Origin: Septoria linicola
Lineage: Eukaryota > Ascomycota > Dothideomycetes > Mycosphaerellales > Mycosphaerellaceae
Length of the DNA stretch: 64,000 nucleotides
Direction: 5' to 3'
Assembly (NCBI GenBank): GCA_024114885.1
Contig: CP099418.1
Coordinates: 5,146,001 to 5,210,000, forward strand
Shown: positions 53,981 through 64,000 of the stretch, piece by piece
How positions within the stretch are numbered: the first letter of the stretch is position 1
How the letters are laid out: each line of letters starts with the position of its first letter
Notes under the pieces: model-generated
The model's database searches: none
Seen by the model: only the letters and a program-made list of their open reading frames with translations
What the model was told of the DNA's origin: nothing
Translations under genes and position numbers: made by a program

Positions 53981-54840
53981 TTTAAAGTGGTTAGCTAGCT
54001 TGAGGAATGCGTGGTACAGTATGAGAATCGATTTGAGCAGCTCTAAGGTAGAGGTTCCATCAGATTGATGTATGGTAACTGTGACTTAGGGCTGCGCTTT
54101 GAGATATGTATCGATACATTCGGCACTTGCGTTTGAGCGTGGCTAACTTAATGCCACAAGCGAGGGTTGCTCCTCTTTCGTCTGCCATTAGCCGGGAAGG
54201 TGGGCCATGGGAAGGAGGCCTTATGAACCTAGTGCCCGCCTGCTTGCTGTGGCGGGGACAGATAGGTCCCAAAGTGTATCTTGATGATGTGACCATGAGC
54301 ATGCGCCATGCATGGTTCTTCATCATTGACATCTTCGTATGCAGAGGTACTCGTCTGTGCTTTCCAAGCTCAACTCGGCATGTCAATGGACTCGTCGAAA
54401 GCCGCGAGCTCAGATACGTGCCGGGAATCAATACACCATTCTCGCGTCCAGACTCACTGCTTTTCACGATCAATGATCCTGACATGGACTTGCATTCAAG
54501 CTTTGTGCGCTTGATCGGCCCCCACAAAAGAAGTGGATCTGGCAGAGCCACAAAGTGGGGAAGGCACGAAGGGCAGGGTCAAGGGACTTGAGCGCGGCTA
54601 CAAGTCGCCACATCGAGAACTCTCTCGAGAAACTTGTAGCGATGAGCTGGATTTTGTCAATCTGGTCGTTGGAGCATTCATCATACCCGTGATCCGTGTC
54701 ACGTAGTAAGTGGGATTGCTTGATGCGTATCAGCCAGGCGCTGTAAGTCGAGGCATATTGGTTTGCAAGGGTTGCATTGCACGCTAAAAGGCGTGAGTTC
54801 TGGTGAGATTGCATGGCAAGAATCTGCGGACATGGCTGTG
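53981..54840. other. Intergenic
   Basis: About 860 bp between the start of the BVMO gene and the stop of the TMEM115-like gene. Two long overlapping frames on opposite strands (54060-54551 minus, 54106-54591 plus) have no recognisable similarity. A perfect 14-bp palindrome lies at 54106-54119. Confidence 0.45.
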
Positions 54841-56165
54841 TTATGACTGATCGTCTTTTGATGTTCCAATGTCCGCCGACCGCCGCGACTCCTTGCTGCT
54901 ATCGCCCGCGACTGACTGCTCAGTCAGCGAGGCTTGTACTGTGGTCACAGTACCATTAGAGGTCCGGCCAGCAGCAGCAGCGTTCAATCGTTGATCAAGA
55001 GCCTTGAGCGCCAAGGCTCGTCGTCTTTCTGCTTCAGCACGACGACCTGTGCCACCTCTGCTGTCTGTGAAGCTCGGCAGTCCGCCCTCCGCCCTGGAGG
55101 CAGCACTTTCATTTCCAGCTTCTATGGCCTCGTCGGAGAACGGAGTACAAAGTCGTAGTTGCACTAGCAGATTGTATATGCCGTCACAAATGGGCGACAG
55201 GACGGGGTGAAGGGCATCCGGGAAGAATGCTGTGAACGAGAAGGTGTCAGATGCGTCTCCCACAATCACCGAGTCCTGGCCTCCAGTAGCCGCGCTCGAT
55301 ATCTCTGAGATACGGAAGAAGCGCAAGTACAGCCAGGAGGTAAGAAAGCCGAGTAAGCTTAGCCAGAACGCTGTGTCGGTGCCCAGGAGAGGCCCAGATA
55401 TCATGTTCGCCAGTACAAATACAGCCTGAAAATGTCTTGGTTAGCCAATAGCCCACCAGAGAACGAACCATGTAGTAGCTCACTGGAAAGTGCTTGACAC
55501 GCATTCGAATCACGCCTTTGAATATCGATACGGTATGCTCAGGCACCAGCTGTTTCAGGGACACCAGAAAGCCTGCTTCGAGAGCAAGCAGGCCATTGAG
55601 TGGTGTTGGACTGGAGGGAGGTTAGTGTTAATGGTGCTATGTAGGCGTAAAGCGACGTACTGTTCAGGTGCCGCGACGACAAGGGCGTGCCAAACAGCGT
55701 AGAGGAAGAAGGTGGTAATGTTGGGGATCAAAGTCACCTGGGAGCAGAACACAGAGCAGTCAGCTTTTTGTGTCTCCAGTGCACATCTGACCGTGTCGAA
55801 GGTGTGGGAGGACGACTCACAAACAGAGTAAACTTTGCAAACTCCTTGGTTCCCCAAGCACGCTCTAGATATCGTCCTCCAAAGAGCACGACTGCGCCGC
55901 TAATGGCTAGAGACACGATATTGTTTTCCACCACGGCACCGGTGAGGATCGTCCAGGGATAGCGAATGCTCTTGGTCGGCACGCAGACCAGATATGGCAC
56001 GGCCCATTGCGGGCTCGATAGGTAGTTGGTGGCAGTCGCGGCAGCAGCAGTGGTGTCGAGGGAGTTGCGCCATTTGGCAGTGCGCAGGACGGTGTTGAGG
56101 ACGGAGAGCGTGAGGAGCAGCAGCAGCAGCCCGCGCGTGACCGTGGGCAGGTTGATACGCGGCAT
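54841..56165 (-). CDS. TMEM115-family (rhomboid-like) Golgi membrane protein
   Basis: Members sit in the Golgi and affect retrograde transport; they share the rhomboid fold but lack protease residues. Four exons, 56165-55821, 55737-55661, 55610-55484 and 55425-54841, encode 377 residues. The start is ATG 56165 (MPRINLPTVTRG), since codons further upstream are not ATG. Blocks diagnostic of the family include SLAISGAVVLFGGRYLERAWGT, FAKFTLFVTLIPNITTFFLY, LNGLLALEAGFLVSLKQLVPEH, IRMRVKHFPAVFVLANMISGP and LLGFLTSWLYLRFFRIS. About six membrane helices are visible. The last 110 residues are polar, with a basic Ala/Arg helix (RRAEAERRRALALKALDQRL). It is divergent from the LisH/WD40 gene. Confidence 0.9.
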
Positions 56166-56566
56166 ATTCAGCAACTGCCTGCTGTCGTCTGCATGCTACC
56201 ACCACCACCACTACCGACAGCAAGCAGAGTAGACAGTGTATCTCGAGAGGTAGCTGGAACAGACAGGGAACGAAAGGCACGCGGCAAGGCTCCACTAGGT
56301 TAGTTAGTTAGTTAGTTAGCGCGTTCTCTGGAGATCTGGGACGCCCGGCCGCTGCATCTCCAACCTTGAAGGTCGCTTCCATGTCCACCACCATTTTACA
56401 TCCACTGCCACGCCAATCCGCCGCCTACTAACATGATAACGAATCGCTTCGGCGCATGACCACGCGACTAACGACTTCCTCAGCGACATCGTCCTTCCCC
56501 GTGCCTCCTAGTGCATGGTCAATCGCCGCTGGAGGAGCATTTAGCGTGCGCGCGCATATTTCCGCC
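56166..56566. promoter_or_regulatory. Divergent promoter, TMEM115-like / LisH-WD40 gene
   Basis: A 401-bp spacer. It contains five tandem TTAG units at 56300-56319. An in-frame ATG at 56456 could extend the LisH protein by 37 residues, but that extension has no recognisable content. Confidence 0.5.
56300..56319. repeat. (TTAG)5 tetranucleotide repeat
   Basis: Five perfect TTAG units. They differ from telomeric TTAGGG and lie inside a promoter. Confidence 0.9.
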
Positions 56567-58657
56567 ATGTCTGCCGCGGCCACTCTGCACTCCAACCATG
56601 TCAATTATGTGTGTGCGACGGCAACGACAGTTGAACATGAGGCTAACCATGATTTTTCGCAGTTGATCTGGAGATATCTACAAGAGCAGGGCTTCGACCA
56701 CGCCGCCAACGTCTTCACCCGCGAATGGCGTCGAACCAGTGATATTGCTTCGGACCCGGACGCCCTGCCTTTTGCACATACCGTGCAAAGAAACGACTTG
56801 GTCTCGGTGGTTCAGTATGGCGTACACTACGACCAGACACGAGCGAAAGCCGGCCTGAACAATGGCGAGCGCAAGTTTGGCTGGAGCAAGATTGATGGTT
56901 ATGGCGCCTCCGAGGGACATCGCGAGTCAAATGAGAATGGCGTGGACATGAGAGCAGCAGCAGCAGCAGCGGCAAGGCGCAAGGAGAAGCTGTCAAATGT
57001 GCGAGCCACGGCTGCACGGGCACAGCGCAAGACTGAGCACGGCAGCAATGTCAATGGCGAGCACGATGCAATGGATGTTGACGGAGCATCTGCCGACGGA
57101 GAACCAGAACAGGAGCCCACTTCACCCACTGTGGCATCCGAATCAGACCAGGCAGGACCGGTGGAAAGGTACGACAGTATGGATATTTCCGTGCAGACCG
57201 ATATCAAACCTGTGCCCAAAACGAGCACCATATCTTGGCTGGTCGACAAGCCGGGTGCAAGCATCCTGCAAACTCTCTGGAACCCGAAACTGGACGACGA
57301 CGACACGAAAACGCTTCTGACCGTAGGCAACGACATTTGCAGATTCTATCAGGTTCCCAATTCAGCCGGCGATGCCAAGCTTCTAGAACATCTCGATGAA
57401 CCTGCGATGTCCGCAGAATGCGCAGTCACAGCAGCAGCTTGGCGTCCGGATGGTACTGCTGCATGTTGCGCGCTCGATAGCCTGCGCGAATTGCCCAGTG
57501 GCACTCAATTGCCGCGACAGATCCTCCTTGAACGACATCAAGATGGCACGAGTACTTCTCTCCAGCTGGAAGCACCTTCTCTTGAGCCGCCGGGAGTCAT
57601 CTTCAGCGTCCACTACAGCCCAGATTCTAGATTTCTATTGGCACTCCGCACAAACATGAAGCGTTCCATGATCCAGGTCTGGCCGTCTTCCCGTCTCGAC
57701 GTTGATGCACCACCTTTGAGCGACCCTATTGCATGGAGACTCTTCGACGTTCAAGTCAACGATGCGGTTTGGACATCAGATGATACCTTCGTCATCTGTG
57801 GCGAGCAGGGTCTGTCCGCCTTGTATCAGATCGATGAGAGCCAAGGTCAGGATCTGAGCACCTTGCCCGCTGGCAATGTCCTCATGCGCGGGCTGATCTC
57901 TCGCAACTCAAATATCTTTGAGGGGACCTCCACCTGGGACAGAGTCCGCTTCGACGCACGCCATCAGGTTGCCACCTTTGCGTCTAATGCTGATCGGAGA
58001 CTGCTACTCACGGCGAAGTTGCGGCCTAATGGGAGCAGTACAGCTGAGGATGTCGAGTTTGAATTGCCCGAGGAGAAGACTCTGCAACCGCTGGAGTTCT
58101 CTACCACTCAAGTTGGGCCTGACACTGAAAACGAGGACGAACAGGGTGTGGAAAGCTTTCTGGCCGCAGGCTATGATGATGGATCGATCTCCCTCTACAG
58201 CATCAATTTCTCACCCAATGAAGGACTTGCATGTAAGGAAGTGACAGAGCTGACACTTTCGGAACCACCTGCAACAGCACTGGGGTGGTCGCCATCTGGG
58301 GCTCATCTTGCAGTAGCGAACTCGAACCTGATTCAAATCTGGTCTCGCGACAGTTTCAGCCGGAAGAACGGTATCATGCAACCCACTCGTGCGACCATTA
58401 CATGGCGGCCCACCGTACCAGCTGGATCATCGATGAATGGGGATGCGAATGGTAGCAAAGCTGAATGCGAGCCAAGTCTGCACTGGAGTGCCGATGGCGC
58501 AAGCATAGCATTTGCCACCGAGCATCAGGTATGTCACTTATCATCTATAAGTACTGTCGTGAGTATCACAAAGCTGACTTAGCGTTAGGTGTCTGTCATC
58601 GCCATTGACGATCCCGCGCAGAGTGTAGTCACCGCCAATGGCCACCACAGTCCCTGA
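56567..58657 (+). CDS. LisH and WD40 corepressor subunit (TBL1/Sif2-like)
   Basis: Homologue type of human TBL1X and yeast Sif2, the WD40 scaffold of the Set3/SMRT histone deacetylase complexes. Three exons, 56567-56608, 56663-58528 and 58589-58657, encode 658 residues. The 54-nt first intron (GTGTGT...TTTTCGCAG) is a multiple of three and stays open; removing it restores the LisH motif SNHVNYLIWRYLQEQGFDHA. The preferred start is ATG 56567 (CCGCCATGTC). After a basic Ala/Arg helix and acidic linker, the beta-propeller spans about 200-650 (VDKPGASILQTLWNPKLDDDD, VTAAAWRPDG, ALGWSPSGAHLAVANSNLIQIW). The last exon supplies VSVIAIDDPAQSVV. Repeats are divergent and few retain WD dipeptides. Confidence 0.85.
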
Positions 58658-58786
58658 GCTAGCGAACGGCGGTATCAAGATAATCACGGAGCTGAACATC
58701 GTTACAATCGAGATACCGAGCATGCACGTATAGGTGTCAGTCGCGCCCCATGGCCCGATCGTTCGCCGGAACACTGCTCACCGCGA

Positions 58787-60340
58787 CTAGAATCCAATTG
58801 GAGCCTGCTCATAGTTGGGGATCTCGGCCTGCCTCTCGAAAACACCCGGCTTCATCTCGGCCCAACACGGCATACTGTTGAAATTCACAAGTCAGCATCG
58901 ATAGTCGGACGAAGAGGTTCGAGACGTACCAAAGCCACAAAAAGGTCTCGTCGAGGTCTTCCACGAGCATAGGATTCTGGAAGTCTCTACAGATGAATCT
59001 CTTCAGCCTTGGCTGGCCGTTGGGCAGAATTTTTCCTGTCCGAAATGGTTGCGATATGACCGAATAGGACGAGAAGAACTCTTGCCAGCAGTCGTCGAGC
59101 TGAGCCTTGCCCACGCGGTTCTTATCAGTCAGGATGCCAGACTGCGGATCAGGCGCGAGCTTGCAATCGAGCTCATCCAAGCGTGGAAGCAGGCCACGAA
59201 AATCAACGTGGCTAGCAAATGGCAATATTGCTGTATATACCAGCTTCCGCACAGCTGGGAGATGCATGTTCTGCTGCTGAGCCCTGCCTGCTTGGTAAGG
59301 AGAGGACAAGCAGTCTTCGATGCTGGCGACCAAGGACGGGGCGCCATGCTCGAAGAAATGATACGTCCCATATGCAGTGAGGAAAGAGCCTTCGTTGAGG
59401 CCGATCTCAGTCCACGGCTTGAGCCCCAGCAGGCTCGACTCCGCGATGCCAGGATACTGAGAAGGCACATACTCTAGCGTATTGAGATCAATCAATGTCT
59501 GCTCTAGCGCAACATTCTTCGCAGCATCGATTCTGAGATCGAGAATATGATATGCCCTGTTGACAAGCACTCCGAGTCAGCATCGCCTTCGAACCAGACT
59601 TTCGCTTCGCGCACTTACATGTCACTAAACGCCCAATCCCCAAACATATCAATCGCACAATTCGTCAAACACGCCAAATCCGCCGGACTCGCCAACACCA
59701 TGACCCGCGTGGGATTGATCTTCTGCAAGACATGTCGCCACAGCGCCGCAGCAGCGCGATACCGATAGTCTTGATTCGCTGCGAGCCGGTGAGGAAAGCG
59801 CTCGTGTCTGTTATCGCTGCGATTGGTCATGACGGCTAAGCTTTGAACGCAGAATTCGAGGTTGTGGGTGTGCAGAAAGGTTAGATAGTCGGAGACGCAA
59901 TGGTACCATTGACATGCTGTGCGTAAGTTTTCGCGCCAGTTTGGGCGGCCGAGGATCTCGTCTTGAGGTGCGTAGAGAGTGCGGCTTGTGAGTGTTGCGT
60001 CGGTGAATAGTTGTTTGTGATATGCTTGACATGTTGCATCCGGATCCGTTTCTGTGTCTGGTAGAAAGGGATGCGTTCCACAGACGGTGCATGATTGCCA
60101 TGATTCTCGCGGGTCAGTGTCTAGTCGTAATTGACTGTACTTGTACAATACTGGGAGGACTATCCTTCGCCATCGCTTGCAGATGAGGGATATGTGTTTG
60201 ATGTCTTGGTGGGGACTTGAGGTGACTGATAAGGTGGGCTCTTTCCTTGCGTTGAGCTCTGAGGGTGGTGGTCGGTCGAGATACTCGAAGACTTCTAGAA
60301 GAAGTTCTTCGGGAAGAGAAGTGATTGTGGTTGTTGCCAT
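58787..60340 (-). CDS. F-box protein
   Basis: Probable substrate-recognition subunit of an SCF ubiquitin ligase. Three exons, 60340-59619, 59556-58930 and 58874-58787, encode 478 residues. The start is ATG 60340 (MATTTITSLPEE). The F-box runs about residues 7-65: ITSLPEELLLEVFEYLDRPP, an insert with SSPHQD, then DIKHISLICKRWRRIVLPVLY. The rest, where substrate would bind, has no LRR, WD40 or Kelch repeats that I can see. It includes a Cys pair CTVCGTHPF and helical stretches. This is a typical fungal F-box protein of the expanded, fast-evolving kind. It is convergent with the LisH/WD40 gene (129 bp) and divergent from the decayed hydrolase. Confidence 0.85.
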
Positions 60341-60800
60341 GTCTGGGAATGGACTGATGGGATGATATTCATGTTGTGTGGTGATGGAGTGCCTTGCTAT
60401 CCATGCATCAGCGGCTAAAGTGTCAGTTTTGCCCCACTTGGGCGGATGTCTTCCATCTCTGTCAGGCTTTACAACTTTCTCTTTTCCTCTTTGCCTATCA
60501 CTACCTTGCTCACGATTAGGACAGCCCCATGGCTGACAACGAGCAGAATGGCGAGTAGCTGAGCCCGAAGCCCCGGTCGAACGCAGCATGATACTCGATA
60601 TGATGTGGTACAGCATGCTTTGCGCTCTACCCGAGGCCGGATATGCATTGCATCCATGTCTTCGCTGTCAGCCTGCCCATACCGGGTCCAAGACGTCCAA
60701 GGCGTATGTCAATGGGCCTGTTCCACTTACTTTCAGACTCTTCAATACCGACTTAGCTTATGAAAGAGATCGCAGCCTCTAACACCAACAAGTCGCCTTC
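60341..60800. promoter_or_regulatory. Divergent promoter, F-box gene / hydrolase
   Basis: A 460-bp spacer. The F-box frame stays open upstream without content. No further gene. Confidence 0.45.
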
Positions 60801-62046
60801 ATGATGCCTCCACAGCCCGATAGCCCACTTCCCATGCCATCACTAAAAGACAAATTACTCTTCATACCTCTGTTGGGGCGCGTTGTCGCCGCTGCACTTA
60901 CTCGCGCACTCACGCTTCCGATAACAAACACAGCAAAGGCCAATAGGACGTTCAAAGACATCGCCTTCGCTGCTCTGCGTGCTCAACTCGCACACATCAG
61001 CATCGCACAAGAAGTATTGCTCAATGCCAAAATCACCACTGAGGAAACCTATCTCGATTTTGCAAAGAAACCCAATTTTCGACCAGACACTGATGTCCTT
61101 CCTGCGGGTCTGAAACTACATCGGCTAGGCCCGAAGACCGCAGAGAAGACTGTTCTATATTTCCATGAAGGCGGCTATGTGCTCGCGTGTAACGCTGGAC
61201 ATCTACGATGCGATGGCTTTCAGATCTGCAGAAGGAGCTGGCGAAGACGAAAGCTACGAGTATTGTGATTGTGGCTTATACGTTGACATTGACGCCGGGA
61301 GGTCAATATCCTACTCAGCTCAAGCAAGCAGCAGAGAGCTTGGACTGGCTCTTGAATACGATCGGAAGGAAACCAGCAGATGTACATCCACTTGTCGGAC
61401 ACTAGAGGCGAAGCTATCATACCTATATAGTAAGCTGAGGTTTCTATCAGATCATCTTCGCTGGCGACTCCGCAGGCGGAAATCTCACGCTTGGCCTTCT
61501 CTCCCATCTTCTGCATCCCCATCCCGACATTTCCAAGATCGTCTTACAAGAACCTCTCGCTGCAGCACTCCTCATCTCTGCTTGGATCAAATTCGCCACA
61601 ACCGATGATAGCTGGAAACGCAATGCTACGAGTGACCCCCCCCCCCCCCCCCCCCGAAGCAGCTCATCGGTGGACCAGGCTCTTCTTGGGAAACAGGTCG
61701 TCCGATGATTACAGTGAAGCGAGCAGAGCTGACTCGTCATGGTTCTCTGGCTTAGACATTATCGTCAAGGATGTGTTGATATGGGGTGGTGATAGTAAGT
61801 ATCAGGTTCATGGTGGTCCCCCAGGGAAGTGCTGACGGCTGATGAACGATCGTTGCAGAAGAGGTCATTATTGACAGCATCGAGGCGATGAGCCGCACTC
61901 TCCAGCAAGTCCATCCAGGAACGGAACTTGTGGTTGAGCTTGATGCGGCACGTGAGGACTTCATTATGGACGCTCTGCTGGGGTATCAAGAGAAGGCGAC
62001 AGGCACGAAGGTGATCGAGGGTTGGTTGGCGTCGCGATTATCATGA
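60801..62046 (+). pseudogene. Alpha/beta hydrolase (HSL/fold-3 type), broken
   Basis: Reads as an esterase/acetylhydrolase of the hormone-sensitive-lipase group. Blocks in order: FHEGGYVL (oxyanion motif, normally HGGGY), RWLSDLQKELAKTKATSIVIV, TPGGQYPTQLKQAAESL, FAGDSAGGNLTLGLL with the nucleophile Ser, WFSGLDIIVKDVLIWGGD, and ELVVELDAAREDFIMD. They are spread over three reading frames. A 5-bp tandem duplication (CGATGCGATG, about 61206-61215) shifts the frame after AGHL. A run of 20 C (61636-61655) shifts it again. Introns 61382-61450 and about 61799-61858 are still well formed. The catalytic His position before EDFI reads Arg (CGT). Together these changes make a functional enzyme unlikely. 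The last stop is TGA 62044-62046. Confidence 0.75.
61636..61655 (+). repeat. Poly-C run of 20
   Basis: Twenty consecutive C on the plus strand inside the hydrolase remnant; the length decides which reading frame follows. Confidence 0.9.
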
Positions 62047-62165
62047 TATTGATACTGCGAGTTAGATTAATCGCACTCATTCCACTCGGGCATTACTTCA
62101 TCTCTAGACATTAATCTCGTATATGTAGATATCTGTTTCCTTCCGGAAAATTCCCTTTGATCTTC

Positions 62166-63247
62166 TTACTGTATTCCAGCAAAGTGATACGGATCCGGAG
62201 CAGCAAAAGAAACCATGGTAGGATATTCCCCGTTGCCAAAGTGAACTTCCCTGCCGATCAGATGGCACGCGTTCAGATCAATCCAGACAAGCATTCGCTC
62301 CAGTAGACCATTCAAGCCGAGTGTCGACAGACCTCCCTTGACCTTCAGCATCATCTGCAGTCCTTTCATGTGTGCTGCAAACGTGTCCGGGTCTCCGAAG
62401 ATGGCTTCGTATGCGGCCATTTTGGCCACAGCTCCCACGACTGCATCGCTGATGCCAGCATCAGATCTGCGTAGCTCGACATTGATCTCTGACAACGCTC
62501 TTGCTTTGAGTGCGAGGAGATCGAATAATGATGCCTTGTGCGGGTTCATGACGCAGTAGTGCGACGCGGCCATGAGAATCACGGCATACATGGTGGCAGG
62601 AGATGTCATGCACATCGGGAACCATACTTTGCGTAGGAGTCCTTTGGATGCTGGGCCGTCGATATCAGCAATCTCCACTGCGACGTTCTGGATGTAGTGT
62701 GCAAAGATGGGTGAAAGTTCAGGTTGATGGTCAACTGGGAAAGTCCAGAACGGGTCGTCGAAGGCTCCGCCGGATGTCATAGAAGGTGTGCTGGAGTAGC
62801 TTTTGATTATGCTTGTGGAGCTGCTGGAGGAACAAGAGCCTGTAGACGACTCATTGCGCTTCAGATGGGGCGGAGCGTTATGATTGAGTTTCCGTTTCGT
62901 GTTGGCAGGATATGGCGGTGTGCATTTGCATTGTCGGACTCTCTCGCTTTGTACGGCTTTACTGTCCAGCTAAGATGCTATCAGCGTTACTGTCTCATTC
63001 ACTCTCGCAATCTGTACCTTTGCAGATCCTGCCCAACACTGAAATTACCATTCCTCTCGTGCTGGACCCGTGTTACATGAGCCCTCACTATTCGTTTTGC
63101 AGCAGCTCTGCCCTTCGCGGCTTCTGGTCCAGAAATTGGGACGAATACAAACGGATCCGATATGGCCGTTATAGGCTTGGATAGTCTGTCCCTGTTCTTC
63201 GCTTGGACCCCACGTGGTGATGGATCGTGTATCTCAACGGCCAGCAT
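62166..63247 (-). CDS. Fungal-specific transcription factor domain protein without Zn2Cys6 cluster
   Basis: Exons 63247-63018 and 62961-62166 (phase-2 intron, donor GTACAG) encode 341 residues. The N-terminal block DPFVFVPISGPEAAKGRAAAKRIVRAH with basic HVTRVQHER is the usual opening of the fungal-specific family (Fungal_trans_2 type) that lacks an obvious Zn2Cys6 finger. Exon 2 gives a Ser-rich linker. The helical regulatory domain follows: PIFAHYIQNVAVEIADIDG, VWFPMCMTSPATMYAVILMAA, GAVAKMAAYEAIFGDPDTFA and GLNGLLERMLVWIDLN. The protein ends at YHFAGIQ, shorter than the 400-480 residues common in the family. A GTAAGA overlapping the stop codon could be a donor to a further exon. It is convergent with the broken hydrolase. 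Confidence 0.75.
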
Positions 63248-64000
63248 TTCTGCACGCGTCAGCTTGTAATAGACTGTCTCTCAGACAGTCGTGGGCTGGC
63301 CCAGGTAAGACGCAAGCAGGCTCATGAAGAACACGAACGACACTTGTGATGATCTATGAGGTTGTAGCCAAGGAAGGGCGGAAGGAAGGTAGATCAGGAA
63401 CTGGAAAGGTTTGCCTGGGCATCTAGAATGTTGGGGCAATATTTGGTACGGTGATCGACATTGGCGTCGAAGTTCACGAATGTGGCGCCAAGTTTGAAGA
63501 CCAGATCTGGCCATGAGCGACGAGCACAATCGAACGACCCGATCAGCATCTTCTACACAGCGGAAAATCCGCCGAGATGCATAATTTGTGATATGATGCC
63601 GAGTATGTTGCAGACATAACCCCGTGTCTTGGGATACGGGCTGCGGAGGTGTAGGCGGCCTCTATGTAACTCGGCACTTGCCACTGTAGTCTCGCATGCC
63701 TAGCACAGCTGAAAGTCAATAGTCCGGCTCCTACAAACTGTCAGCGGTACATTGTATCGCTGCCTAGTTGGAGCCTCAGTAGGTTTAGCACGTGCTTACA
63801 GCAAAAAGCACTGAAAAGGTCCTCGGCACATGCGACGATCGAAACATCTGAAATGAGCCGTACGTCGAAAGTGGTAAACGATTGATGAGTAATGAGGAGG
63901 GTCGCAACGAAAGGTGAGGACCAATCTTTAGTCGCTGGCGTGGGCGCGTAGACGTGCCTGAGCGCGCGTGAAAAGCAGCGCCTCTACTTGGCGTCTCATA
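63248..64000. other. Right end, no supported gene
   Basis: About 750 bp. A minus frame at 63281-63529 ends in a hydrophobic stretch (SFVFFMSLLASYLGQP). A second minus frame reads VFKLGATFVNFDANVDHRT. Either could be a remnant, but neither is long or recognisable enough to call. Confidence 0.4.

Noticed and set aside
54060..54591. Two overlapping antisense frames of about 160 codons
   Set aside because: They occupy the same DNA on opposite strands, neither has a known motif, and both are Met-rich by chance.
56300..56319. Interstitial telomere repeat
   Set aside because: The unit is TTAG, not TTAGGG, and only five copies are present.
1..64000. Transposons, retroelements, viral insertions or CRISPR arrays
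   Set aside because: No transposase, reverse transcriptase, integrase, long terminal or inverted repeats, or spaced direct repeats were seen.

Overview
The window is nuclear DNA of a filamentous ascomycete, probably a dothideomycete. It carries about 27 protein genes with short introns (mostly 50-125 nt, GT...AG with CTNAC-like branch sites). Ascomycete-specific families such as palC, a Gag1-like clamp protein and a fungal-specific transcription factor are present, together with one eukaryotic initiator tRNA. I see no operons, CRISPR arrays, insertion sequences or retroelements. Placing it in Dothideomycetes is inference from gene style, not a search result.

Left part (1-19.9 kb): the 3' part of a cytochrome P450; a GYP5-like Rab GAP; palC (alkaline-pH signalling) divergent from it; an NTF2-like protein with a repetitive tail; a GNAT-like protein; a small secreted Gly/Asn-repeat protein; initiator tRNA-Met; a long gene-poor stretch; a one-TM protein; an MFS transporter; a PAP2 lipid phosphatase; and Mediator subunit MED7.

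Middle part (20-48.6 kb): a poly-Q protein; an AT-hook nuclear protein; a GPI-anchored secreted protein; a PP2A activator (RRD1/PTPA); the K+/H+ antiporter KHA1; a CUE-domain protein; a flavin monooxygenase fused to a DUF6314 domain; the double-bromodomain protein BDF1; a Utp12-domain ribosome-biogenesis protein; an acidic orphan; a Gag1-like protein; and a roughly 1000-residue coiled-coil orphan.

Right part (48.6-64 kb): a CCCH zinc-finger gene with an in-frame TAG inside its second finger; a Baeyer-Villiger-type monooxygenase; a TMEM115-family Golgi membrane protein; a LisH/WD40 TBL1/SIF2-like corepressor; an F-box protein; an alpha/beta hydrolase broken by a 5-bp duplication and a C20 run; and a fungal-specific transcription factor. 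This end looks the most accessory and decaying.

Exon boundaries were worked out by hand from splice signals, phase and protein continuity. Several introns are multiples of three and stay open when translated, so simple ORF calls include intron sequence. Most functional ties are housekeeping: vesicle traffic (GYP5, TMEM115), chromatin and transcription (MED7, BDF1, TBL1-like), signalling (palC, RRD1, Gag1-like) and ion or lipid homeostasis (KHA1, MFS, PAP2). No biosynthetic cluster is evident.
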